From the NCBI GenBank assembly GCA_964245755.1, contig CAXTNV010000002.1, positions 6,193 through 70,192 of the forward strand: a DNA stretch of 64,000 nucleotides, written 5' to 3'. The translations under genes and the position numbers were made by a program. This DNA is from Lichenicoccus sp964245755 (GTDB taxonomy: Bacteria > Pseudomonadota > Alphaproteobacteria > Acetobacterales > Acetobacteraceae). Each line of letters begins with the position of its first letter. Within the stretch, counting starts at the first letter, position 1. Of the stretch, positions 35,012 to 42,708 are shown piece after piece. Under the pieces are notes generated by a model that did not search any database, had not been told where the DNA came from, and saw only the letters and a list, made by a program, of their open reading frames with translations.

Positions 35012-35183
35012 GATCCGTCTCCTGAAGTCGGAGGCCACCAGAAAGACGACCCATCTGCTCGAACACAACGAAAGGCCGACGTTAGGACGGACTGGCTGAC
35101 TGAACGAAACACCGATGACCTCCATATAGGGCGCCCGGCGCGATTTGAATACCCCCGTGATCCCGCCAACGCGCGCCGCGTGG

Positions 35184-35903
35184 TCATCCCGCCGCATGAC
35201 CAAGCATCGGCAGCAGGATGTCCTGCACGCCGGACGCCACGATCTGCACGCCGATGCAGAGCAGGATCAGCGAGACCAGGCGCGTGACGATGCGCGCGCC
35301 CGAACGTCCGAGCAGGCGCACGACGCGCTCCGCACCGGCATAGGCGATCCACACGGTCACGCAGACCAGCGCGGCGGCGGAGGTGACGCCGGCGCCGAAC
35401 CACAGCAGCGGCGCGATGCCTCCGGTCTGCGGCCGCTCGGCGCTCAGCGCGATGGCCACGGAGATGCTGCCGGGGCCGACCGTGAACGGCATGGTTAGCG
35501 GGAAGAACGCGGTATCCGCGACGTCCTCGGCCGCCGCGGTGCGGCCGTCCTGGCTTGCCTGACGCTCCTTGTTCGCCTCGTTCACCTCGGGCGCCTGCAG
35601 CAGACCCCAGGCACGAACCGCCACCACCAGGCCGCCGGCGATACGCAGGGCACCGATGGTGATGCCGAAGAAGTGCAGCAGCGCCGTGCCCAGCCACAGC
35701 GAGACGAACAGGATCAGGAAGCCATATGACGCCACCCGCAAGGCCAGGCTGGCGCGCTCGGCGCTGGTGCGGCCGGATGTAACCTCGGCGAACACCAGTG
35801 CCGCCCCGAGCGGGTTGACGATGGAGAACAGTGCCGGGAAGGCGAGCAGGAAGGCGCCCGCCAGGCCGGCGAAGTTGGCGGTCTCTGGCTGCATCGGCGA
35901 CAT
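35184..35903 (-). CDS. MarC family integral membrane protein
   Basis: 239 residues with six hydrophobic segments. Family features: AFPALFSIVNPLGAALVFAEVT near the N-terminus and FFPLTMPFTVGPGSISVAIAL (~134), the duplicated MarC N-P-L-G/P-L-T-P-G motif. MarC proteins are inner-membrane transporters of uncertain substrate; they were wrongly linked to multiple antibiotic resistance. A charged loop (EVNEANKERQASQDGRTAA) lies between segments. It sits upstream of the cold-shock gene on the same strand, but the gap of about 170 bases argues against tight coupling. Confidence 0.87.
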   Translation of the reverse strand: MSPMQPETANFAGLAGAFLLAFPALFSIVNPLGAALVFAEVTSGRTSAERASLALRVASYGFLILFVSLWLGTALLHFFGITIGALRIAGGLVVAVRAWGLLQAPEVNEANKERQASQDGRTAAAEDVADTAFFPLTMPFTVGPGSISVAIALSAERPQTGGIAPLLWFGAGVTSAAALVCVTVWIAYAGAERVVRLLGRSGARIVTRLVSLILLCIGVQIVASGVQDILLPMLGHAAG

Positions 35904-36017
35904 GGACCGGCTCTAGCAGGTCGTGGCTGTGCCGTCTGCCAGCCGGTGGCGACATGCACCGCCGGGGCCGGGGAGTCGCGGCGCGCCGGCGGTTGCTGTA
36001 TGTCTCGCGCGGCTGTG

Positions 36018-36374
36018 ATGGATCGATCGATGGCGCGGGTCACCTGTCGAGGCTGCTACGTGGAGTACGACGACCGTGCCAGCGCCTGCCCGAACTGCGG
36101 CCTGGAGCGCGCCTCGTTGTGGCGGCGGGCGTCCAGGTGGAGATGGCCCTGGCCGCTGGCGATCGGCCTGATCCTCGCGGTGCTGTCCAACGGCCATCCG
36201 GCGGACCGTTTCACGGTGCCCGCCCTGGTGATGATCAGCCGCTTCATCACCGAGGTCGTCGTCTTCACCCTGATTGCGGCGCTGCTGATGTTCGCCGTCT
36301 GGCGCGTGCGGCGCGTCTGGCGCCGCAGGAGCCGGCGGATCAGGCGGCGTCTGGCCGGTCGACGGGCGCGCTGA
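36018..36374 (+). CDS. Hypothetical zinc-ribbon membrane protein
   Basis: 118 residues from ATG 36018; ATGs at 36000 and 36030 are in frame and the start is uncertain. An N-terminal zinc ribbon, CRGCYVEYDDRASACPNCG (Cys at four positions), is followed by two membrane segments (WPWPLAIGLILAVL and FITEVVVFTLIAALLMFAVW) and a very basic tail (RRVWRRRSRRIRRRLAGRRAR). The layout is that of a small membrane-anchored zinc-ribbon protein. No function is known. Confidence 0.62.
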   Translation: MDRSMARVTCRGCYVEYDDRASACPNCGLERASLWRRASRWRWPWPLAIGLILAVLSNGHPADRFTVPALVMISRFITEVVVFTLIAALLMFAVWRVRRVWRRRSRRIRRRLAGRRAR

Positions 36375-36458
36375 CACGCGGCATCCGGCGAACGCGCCGC
36401 CGAACCTGGCGCCACTGAACTCGGCTAACGCTAAGGAACCGGCCTCTTGCGGCCTCGG

Positions 36459-36487
36459 CCGGCGGACAAAGCCTGCTTGTCCGCCGG
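36459..36487. terminator. Perfect 11-bp inverted repeat
   Basis: CCGGCGGACAA / TTGTCCGCCGG with a seven-base loop, 85 bases after the zinc-ribbon gene and 160 before the secreted protein gene. It is followed by a short GTCTTGTGTT stretch, so weak intrinsic termination is possible; being symmetrical it could also be a protein-binding site. Confidence 0.5.
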
Positions 36488-36648
36488 GCCCGTCTTGTGT
36501 TAACTTGATGCAATACTGAAATAAGTCTGTCGCGACAGCGGAAGGCGCACGCCTATCCGGCACACCGCGTCGTTGTCCGGCTCGATGCCGCCAGGCATGG
36601 CCCGAGCTGGTCGCACCCCAACACGACGAACATTGCGGAGAACAACTG

Positions 36649-38037
36649 ATGTGGAAGTCACATCCGCGACCGGCTGCCCGGTCGGCGGGGCGCGTTGGCG
36701 ACATCGGGGCGCTGGTGCTGGCGCTCGCAGCGGCGTCCATCCTGCTGACCGCGCCGGCGCGGGCGCAGCCGGCCTTCTCGAAGGGCGGCAGCGGCTCCTT
36801 CACCACCGTGAACACGCCGTTGCTGCTCAACGACGCGGCCGGCGTGTTCCAGAGCCAGGGCAGCGTGCTCTGCCAGGCTCCGGAGACCGGACAGCTCAGC
36901 AGCCCGTCCGGTGTCTGCATGCAGTTCACCCCCAGCGTCCCTTCGATCGGCGGTGCCGGGGCGACGTTCGGACTGAAGGGGGCGCTCGCTGACTATGTCA
37001 GCCCGGCCCTGACGACGACGGTGGACGCGCCGGCCGGCAGCAGCACCATCACCGTGTCGAACAACACGGCGACCAGCAACGTCAGTTCCATCTCTGCGAT
37101 CGGCTCGTTCCAGACCCTGAGCACGCTGGCCGCTTCGGTGGCGTCCGCCCTGCCCGCGAGCGAGACCATCACCTCGGCGTCGGTGGGCGCGCAGGCCACG
37201 GTGCTGCACCTGACGAGCCCGACGCTCGCCGACCTGCCGCCCGGCTCCACCGTCACCTTCACCACCAACACCAGCGCGCAGCAGTTCAGCGGCCTGGCGT
37301 CCTCCGTCGACCTGACCGCGCATCAGGCCCCCGGCCTGGGCGGACAGGCCTGGGGTGCGAACTTCATCGTCGAGGCCGAAGCGGGCTCCAGCGGCCTGAT
37401 CCACGGCATCGAGATCGACGCCGCCAACTTCTCCACCAATGTCGGTGGTTACGGCGTCTGGCTGGGCAACAACGGCAGCCAGAACATGGGCATCGGCTTC
37501 CTGGTCGGTGCCGGGATCTCCGGCAAGGGCTGGCTCGAGGGGCTGCAGAGCGTCAGCGCGGTCAACGACGACATCCTGTCGGTGTCCTCGGCGACCAACT
37601 TCAGCAACGACCGCGGCAGCCACGCCGTGGGCGCGGTCTACCAGGGCAGCTACACGACGGCGATCCTGCAGGCGACCAACCCGAAGGGCCTGACGCCCTC
37701 GACGCAGGCGCTGTTCACGATCACGCCCAAGGGCGGGATGGTCGATAGTTCGCCGGGACCGGTGGGCGCCACCAGCGGCAGCACCCAGGTCCCGGTGGCG
37801 GGCTCCACCGGCATCATCCTGGTGTGCAGCGGCACGCTGGCCTCGCTGACGATAGCGATGCCGGTGCTTCCGCTGCCCAAGCAGCCCTTCCACATCGCCT
37901 CCGAGTGCTCGGTGACGGCGCTTACGCTTACCACCACCACGGGTCTTACGGTCGCGGGCGCTGCGTCCTCGATCACGCCCTCGACGCCGATGACCTTCAT
38001 CTACGACAACGACCGCGGCATCTGGCTGCGCTGGTAG
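36649..38037 (+). CDS. Secreted Ser/Thr/Gly-rich protein, phage tail-spike-like
   Basis: 462 residues. The signal peptide has the core ALVLALAAASILLTAPARAQ. The mature chain is rich in Ser, Thr, Ala and Gly. After ~200 residues it shows a pattern I associate with tail-fibre/tail-spike and adhesin proteins: IHGIEIDAANFSTNVGGYGVWLGNNGS, then GIGFLVGAGISGKGWLEGL, and the end PMTFIYDNDRGIWLRW. Such proteins often bind glycans. No phage structural genes are nearby, so a self-encoded surface or secreted protein is likelier. Its upstream region has the 11-bp inverted repeat. Function unknown. Confidence 0.7.
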   Translation: MWKSHPRPAARSAGRVGDIGALVLALAAASILLTAPARAQPAFSKGGSGSFTTVNTPLLLNDAAGVFQSQGSVLCQAPETGQLSSPSGVCMQFTPSVPSIGGAGATFGLKGALADYVSPALTTTVDAPAGSSTITVSNNTATSNVSSISAIGSFQTLSTLAASVASALPASETITSASVGAQATVLHLTSPTLADLPPGSTVTFTTNTSAQQFSGLASSVDLTAHQAPGLGGQAWGANFIVEAEAGSSGLIHGIEIDAANFSTNVGGYGVWLGNNGSQNMGIGFLVGAGISGKGWLEGLQSVSAVNDDILSVSSATNFSNDRGSHAVGAVYQGSYTTAILQATNPKGLTPSTQALFTITPKGGMVDSSPGPVGATSGSTQVPVAGSTGIILVCSGTLASLTIAMPVLPLPKQPFHIASECSVTALTLTTTTGLTVAGAASSITPSTPMTFIYDNDRGIWLRW

Positions 38038-38108
38038 AAGACCGCCGGGTGCGCGCGTTGCGGCCCGTTCCTGGCGCCTGATCGACCGAGGCTGGGGACG
38101 ATCCTGCT

Positions 38109-39539
38109 CTAGCGCCGCAGCATCAGGCCGAGCACCCGCTCGGTCAGCCGGCCGTGCGGCGGGCTCATCCAGGTGAAGCCGCTGAAGCGGCCGGGTCGAT
38201 ACACCGCACGCTGATGCGAGAAGCGCAGAAACCCGGCGTGACCGTGATAGGCGCCGGTGCCGCTCTGGCCGACGCCGCCGAAGGGAAGCGACGGCATCGC
38301 CGCGTGCAGGATGGTGCCGTTCAGGGTGACGCCGCCCGATCGCGTGCGCGACAGCACCATCTCCTGCCGGGACGGGTCGTCGGTGTAGCAGTACAGCGCC
38401 AGCGGCGTGGGCCGCGCGCCGACGAAGGCCGCAGCCTGCTCCAGCGAGTCGTAGGGCAGCACCGGCAGCACCGGGCCGAAGATCTCCTCCTGCATCACCC
38501 GCGACGCGGGGTCGGGCCCGCACAGGATGGTCGGCGGCATCCGACGCTGCGCGTCCAGCCGTTCGCGCCGTTCCGGCCGGTCCTCGGGGTGGCGCAGCAC
38601 CGCGTCGCAGCCGCTCGCCGCATCGTCGATCAGCGCCTTCAGTCGCCGGTGATGCGAGCTGCTGATGATGGCGGTGTAGTCAGGGTTGTCGGCGATGCCG
38701 GGATAGAGCCGGAGTGCGGCGGCGTGCAGCGCCTCCGCGGTGGCGGACAGGCGGTGCCGTGGCGTCAGCACGTAGTCCGGCGCCAGGCAGGTCTGGCCGG
38801 CATTGAAGAACTTGCCGACCGCCACGCTGTGCGCGGCACGGCTCAGTGCCGCGGCATCCTCGACGGCATCCTCGCACAGGATCACCGGCGACTTGCCGCC
38901 GAGCTCGAGGGTCACCGGAACCAGGCCCTCGGCTGCGCTCTGCATCACGCTGCGGCCGACCGCCGGCGAGCCGGTGAACAGCAGGTGGTCGAACGGCAGG
39001 GCGCAGAACCGCCGCGCGACGTCGGCATCGCCGGTCACCACGGCGAGCTGGTCCGGCTCGAACGCCTCTCCCAGCATGCGGCCCAGCAGCGCCGAGCAGG
39101 TCGGACTGTGCTCCGAGGGCTTCAGCATGATCCGGTTGCCGGCCGCCAGCGCGTCGACCACCGGCAGCAGCGACAGCAGGATCGGGAAGTTCCAGGGCGA
39201 CACGATGCCGACGCAGCCCAGCGGCTGCATCATGCTCCAGGCGCGGCCGGGCCACAGCCGGGCACCGACCCGGTGCCGTCGCGGCCGCATCCAGCGCCCC
39301 ACGCGGCTGGCGGAATAGCCGAGCGCGTCCAGCACCGGCAGGATTTCGGCGAGGATTGTCTCGGGCCGCGCCCTGTTGCCGTAATCGGCGTGCACCGCAC
39401 GATGCAGCGGCTCGGCGTGGCGGCGCAGCAGCGTGGCCAGCCTGCCGAGCGATGCCCGTCGTGCGGCGGCGGACGGGCAGGGATCGCGCGCCGCCGCGAG
39501 CTTCTGGCTGTCGAGACGCTGCCGCAGGCTGTCGATCAT
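38109..39539 (-). CDS. Aldehyde dehydrogenase, coniferyl-aldehyde-dehydrogenase type
   Basis: 476 residues from ATG 39539; the open frame runs further upstream but that part lies over the sppA start. The core has PWNFPILLSLLPVVDALAAGN, FTGSPAVG, ELGGKSPVI with catalytic Glu, and the Cys in FFNAGQTCLAPDYVL. The C-terminal ending SLPFGGVGQSGTGAYHGHAGF is typical of class-3-like/coniferyl aldehyde dehydrogenases, which oxidise fatty or aromatic aldehydes to acids with NAD(P). The true substrate is unknown. It diverges from sppA. Confidence 0.87.
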   Translation of the reverse strand: MIDSLRQRLDSQKLAAARDPCPSAAARRASLGRLATLLRRHAEPLHRAVHADYGNRARPETILAEILPVLDALGYSASRVGRWMRPRRHRVGARLWPGRAWSMMQPLGCVGIVSPWNFPILLSLLPVVDALAAGNRIMLKPSEHSPTCSALLGRMLGEAFEPDQLAVVTGDADVARRFCALPFDHLLFTGSPAVGRSVMQSAAEGLVPVTLELGGKSPVILCEDAVEDAAALSRAAHSVAVGKFFNAGQTCLAPDYVLTPRHRLSATAEALHAAALRLYPGIADNPDYTAIISSSHHRRLKALIDDAASGCDAVLRHPEDRPERRERLDAQRRMPPTILCGPDPASRVMQEEIFGPVLPVLPYDSLEQAAAFVGARPTPLALYCYTDDPSRQEMVLSRTRSGGVTLNGTILHAAMPSLPFGGVGQSGTGAYHGHAGFLRFSHQRAVYRPGRFSGFTWMSPPHGRLTERVLGLMLRR

Positions 39540-39620
39540 GCAGCGTTGTAGAGGGCTCGGCTTGCCGACGGCAAAAATTAACGTAGCGTAGCCGTCCTGC
39601 ATGAAACCGGAACCGACCTC

Positions 39621-40571
39621 ATGAGCCTCGAATCGGATCTGGTCGTGGATCGGCTGCGCCTCAAGCGCCGTCTGGCGCTCTGGCGCACGCTTGCGGTGGT
39701 GGGCTTCGTGCTGGCGCTGCTGGCGGCGGGCGGCGCGCGCTTCCACATGGCGCCCGGACCGCATCTCGCCCGGCTGAAGGTGGACGGGATCATCACCGAC
39801 GATCCTGAGCGGCTCGCGTTGATCGACCAGGCCCGCAAGGACCCGCGGGTGCTGGGCATGATCCTGTCGATCGACAGCCCGGGCGGCTCGGTCGCCGGGG
39901 GAGAGTCGCTGCACGATGCGATCGACCGCTTCGCCGCGCGCAAGCCGGTGGTCGCGGTGATGGGCGGTGTCGCGGCGTCCGCCGGCTACATGATCGCCGT
40001 TCCCGCAGCGAGGATCTTCGCCTCCAACGCCACCCTGACGGGCTCGATCGGCGTGCTGCTGCAGTCGCCCGACGTCTCCGGCCTGCTCGGCAAGGTGGGC
40101 GTGAGTGTCGATGAGCTGGTTTCGGGCCCGCTCAAGGGACAGCCCAGCGTGGTCAAGCCGCTTTCGCCCGACGGCCGGGCGATGCTGCAGGGCGTGGTCA
40201 TGGATCTCTACGAGCAGTTCGTCGACATGGTCGCGAGTGGCCGGCACATGAACGCCGCGCGGGTGCGTGGTCTCGCCGACGGGCGTCCGTATACCGGTCG
40301 CCAGGCGATCGGGCTCGGGTTCGTCGATCAGATCGGCACGGAGCAGGACGCCAGGCAATGGCTTGCTCAGGCCAGGCACATCTCCGTCGACACCGTCGCC
40401 CGCGAGCTCAAGCCGGCCGAGAAGGGCCCCTGGTGGCGCCGCCAGGTGGGCGCGGTGCTGGAGGACCTCACGACCACTGCGCTGAACCGGCTCATTGCGG
40501 GGTCATCCATGAAAACCCTTATTCCGCAAGGGCTTGTCCTTGACGGGCCGCTGGCGCTCTGGCAACCTTGA
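39621..40571 (+). CDS. sppA: Signal peptide peptidase SppA
   Basis: 316 residues, the short one-domain S49 form. One N-terminal membrane segment (TLAVVGFVLALLAAGGARF) anchors it. The catalytic serine is S120 in GGVAASAGYM and the general-base lysine K172 in PLKGQPSVV, giving a Ser-Lys dyad; SIDSPGGSV marks the oxyanion region. It degrades cleaved signal peptides in the membrane. It precedes ihfB by 21 bases, a common alphaproteobacterial arrangement. Confidence 0.93.
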   Translation: MSLESDLVVDRLRLKRRLALWRTLAVVGFVLALLAAGGARFHMAPGPHLARLKVDGIITDDPERLALIDQARKDPRVLGMILSIDSPGGSVAGGESLHDAIDRFAARKPVVAVMGGVAASAGYMIAVPAARIFASNATLTGSIGVLLQSPDVSGLLGKVGVSVDELVSGPLKGQPSVVKPLSPDGRAMLQGVVMDLYEQFVDMVASGRHMNAARVRGLADGRPYTGRQAIGLGFVDQIGTEQDARQWLAQARHISVDTVARELKPAEKGPWWRRQVGAVLEDLTTTALNRLIAGSSMKTLIPQGLVLDGPLALWQP

Positions 40572-40592
40572 AAGCCTGTTCGGGGGGACAGG

Positions 40593-40892
40593 ATGACCAA
40601 GTCGGAGTTGATCGCTGAGCTCGCTTCGGCCAATCCCCACCTTCTCAGCCGTGACATCGAGCTGATCGTCTCGACCGTGTTCGACGAGATCACCGCGGCT
40701 TTGTCGCGTGGTGCCCGCGTCGAGTTGCGCGGCTTCGGCGCCTTCACCGTCAAGCAGCGCGACGCCCGCACCGGCCGCAACCCACGCACCGGCGAGGCGG
40801 TGGCGGTCGACGAGAAGATGGTGCCGTTCTTCAAGGCGGGGAAGGAGCTGCGCGAGCGGGTCAACCAGCGCGCACCCGGACGACGAAGCTGA
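40593..40892 (+). CDS. ihfB: Integration host factor subunit beta
   Basis: 99 residues, typical IHF/HU size. It begins TKSELIAELASANPHLLSRD and contains the DNA-arm region VELRGFGAFTVKQRDARTGRNPRTGEAV with the conserved proline that intercalates into DNA. With IHF-alpha (not in this window) it bends DNA at specific sites. GGGGGACAGG lies just upstream of the ATG. IHF-beta is preferred over HU because of sppA linkage and C-terminal ending. Confidence 0.94.
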   Translation: MTKSELIAELASANPHLLSRDIELIVSTVFDEITAALSRGARVELRGFGAFTVKQRDARTGRNPRTGEAVAVDEKMVPFFKAGKELRERVNQRAPGRRS

Positions 40893-40996
40893 GCCCGCCC
40901 CGGGCGGTGGTTGACACGATGCTTTCGATCGGTCCGTGTTCTTGTTATGTTCGAGGTCCCGCGATAGGCTTCTGGTGACAAGGGAGGGTCTGCCCG

Positions 40997-41242
40997 ATGA
41001 ACCGGAGTGTCCGCCACTGGCTCTGCCTCGCGATGCTCACCGCGTCCGTGCTCGGATCGACGCAGCCTGCATCGGCAGGAGAACGCCTGCTGCGCTGTGC
41101 GACGTCGCAGGCATCCACCCGTTTCGGGCATGCCGCGCCGGAAGCCGCCCGGCATCGCTACTACGCGCCGCTGCGTAGTGCCATGTTCTTCACCCATCGC
41201 GGATCCGCCTGCGGCTGGAAGGTCGCACGGAATCATGGCTGA
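40997..41242 (+). CDS. Small secreted hypothetical protein
   Basis: 81 residues with a signal peptide (LCLAMLTASVLGSTQPASAG) and a strong GGGAGGG site before the ATG. The ~53-residue mature part has three or so cysteines (LLRCATSQAS, SACGWKV) and many Arg/His/Ala; a disulfide is possible. It lies after ihfB on the same strand. No family is recognised. Confidence 0.6.
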   Translation: MNRSVRHWLCLAMLTASVLGSTQPASAGERLLRCATSQASTRFGHAAPEAARHRYYAPLRSAMFFTHRGSACGWKVARNHG

Positions 41243-41294
41243 GCCGCGCCTCGTCTGCGCGGGCGCTTCTGCCGCTCTCTAAGTGGAGCTGAAC

Positions 41295-41603
41295 GTGTTC
41301 AGGAAAAGCAACGGCAGTTCGAAGGCAACGCCGCCGTCCGATGCGGCGGTGAGGCCGGCGCCCCCGGGAAAGACAATGTTGCCGGGAAAACCGGCGCCCG
41401 TCGCCTCGCCTGTGGCCGCAGGCAAGCAGGCCTATGAGGCACGTCGCGCCGCCAAGGCCGGCGTTAGCCTGGACCGCTGGATGGCGGACAAGCACAAGCG
41501 CGCCGAAGCCGAACTCGCGGCTGCGCGTCGCGCGCGCAGCAAGGCGCCTGCCAAGCGCGGCTTTATCAAGCGTCTGCTGGACCGCGCGCACAAGCCGCTC
41601 TGA
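41295..41603 (+). CDS. Small basic hypothetical protein
   Basis: 102 residues from GTG 41295, chosen because GGAG lies seven bases upstream; GTG 41283 is also in frame. The first half is Pro/Ala/Lys-rich and looks disordered. The second half (KQAYEARRAAKAGVSLDRWMADKHKRAEAELAAARRARSKA) is a basic predicted helix. The downstream gene's start overlaps its stop. It might bind nucleic acid or a membrane surface; no family is recognised. Confidence 0.55.
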   Translation: MFRKSNGSSKATPPSDAAVRPAPPGKTMLPGKPAPVASPVAAGKQAYEARRAAKAGVSLDRWMADKHKRAEAELAAARRARSKAPAKRGFIKRLLDRAHKPL

Positions 41604-42616
41604 GCCGGCGCATCGACGCCGACACATCCGGCTGCACGCTGGCGCTGCACGCCGACTGGAGTGCGCATCCGGCCAAGCGATGGATGACCTCGGCGATCCG
41701 ACGGCGGGGCGGCTGGTGCGCGCACGCGCCGCAGCCGGTGGGCGATACCGGCTCGCTGCTGCGGCGTTTGCGTGTGCGGGCAGGCGAGGGCGGGATCGCG
41801 TTCGGCATCGATTGTCCGCTCGGCCTGCCCCGCGCCTACGTCCAGCGCCATCCGGGTCGGTGCCGCAACTTCCGTGAGTTCCTCTTGCGGCTCGACGCCA
41901 TGCCGCAATGGCTGGAGGTGTGCGGGCAGCTCGACGAGGTCGGCGAACGGCGGCCGTTCTACCCGCGTCATCCGCGTCGCGGCATGCGTCGCGCCGAACA
42001 TGCCGCGGCCCTTGGACTGGACGGACCGGCATCGCTGTATCGCCGCTGCGACCAGGCCACCGCGACCCGCCCGGCCGGCGCGCCGCTGTTCTGGACCCTC
42101 GGCGCCAATCAATCGGGCAAGGCGGCGATCGCGGCGTGGCGCGATCTGGTGCTGCCGGCGCTTCGCGAGCAGCCGGCGCTGCTGCATCTCTGGCCGTTCG
42201 ATGGCGACCTGGCGAGCTGGCGGTCAGCGGCGGCGGCAGCCGGGCGCGTGCTGCTGGCGGAGACCTATCCGGCTGAGGCGCTGGACCAGCTCGGGTTGCG
42301 GCTGCGCCCGGCGTCGACCGCTCCGGCGGCGTGGCGCGGCAGCAAGCGCCGGCAGTCCGACCGCGCAGGACTGGCACCCGGCCTGCGCGCTGCGCTGGGC
42401 GCGCTACAGGTGGCAATCTCTCCGGCGTTGCGGGCGGCGCTGGATGACGGCTTCGGCGCCGACGCGGCCGCCGAAGATCGCTTCGACAGCGTGCTCGGAT
42501 TGATCTGCGTGCTGTCGGTGCTGGGCGGGCATCGACCGGACGAGGTTCCGCAGGATCCCTGGGTGCAACGCTGGGAGGGCTGGGTTCTCGGCCTGGCGCA
42601 GCCGCCGCCCGGCTGA
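41600..42616 (+). CDS. DUF429-like protein with probable CTG start
   Basis: The first in-frame ATG is 41684, but the codons upstream read LALHADWSAHPAKRW, which fits the start of a DUF429-type domain (an RNase-H-like acidic strand with Asp-Trp-Ser). A CTG at 41600 overlapping the previous stop would begin a 338-residue protein. Further motifs: FGIDCPLGLPRAY (second acidic strand), AETYPAEAL and AAEDRFDSVLGLICVLSV (C-terminal acidic residues). The fold suggests a nuclease- or actin-like domain; function is unknown. The start is a judgement from sequence, not proof. Confidence 0.72.
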   Translation: MSRRIDADTSGCTLALHADWSAHPAKRWMTSAIRRRGGWCAHAPQPVGDTGSLLRRLRVRAGEGGIAFGIDCPLGLPRAYVQRHPGRCRNFREFLLRLDAMPQWLEVCGQLDEVGERRPFYPRHPRRGMRRAEHAAALGLDGPASLYRRCDQATATRPAGAPLFWTLGANQSGKAAIAAWRDLVLPALREQPALLHLWPFDGDLASWRSAAAAAGRVLLAETYPAEALDQLGLRLRPASTAPAAWRGSKRRQSDRAGLAPGLRAALGALQVAISPALRAALDDGFGADAAAEDRFDSVLGLICVLSVLGGHRPDEVPQDPWVQRWEGWVLGLAQPPPG

Positions 42617-42708
42617 CCACCACCTGCGTCCTTGCCGCGGCGGTGGCCAGCTTATTGCGCGAACCGTATAGTCGCGGGGCAGGGTGCAGCGACACGGAGG
42701 GTTCGACG

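Noticed and set aside
36649..38037. Prophage remnant
   Set aside because: Only one spike-like gene with a signal peptide; no integrase, capsid, terminase or attachment repeats nearby.
39540..40379. Upstream extension of the aldehyde dehydrogenase
   Set aside because: It runs antisense through sppA and has no aldehyde-dehydrogenase similarity.
40911..40916. TTGACA as a -35 promoter element before the small secreted protein
   Set aside because: No -10-like hexamer at 15-19 bases downstream.
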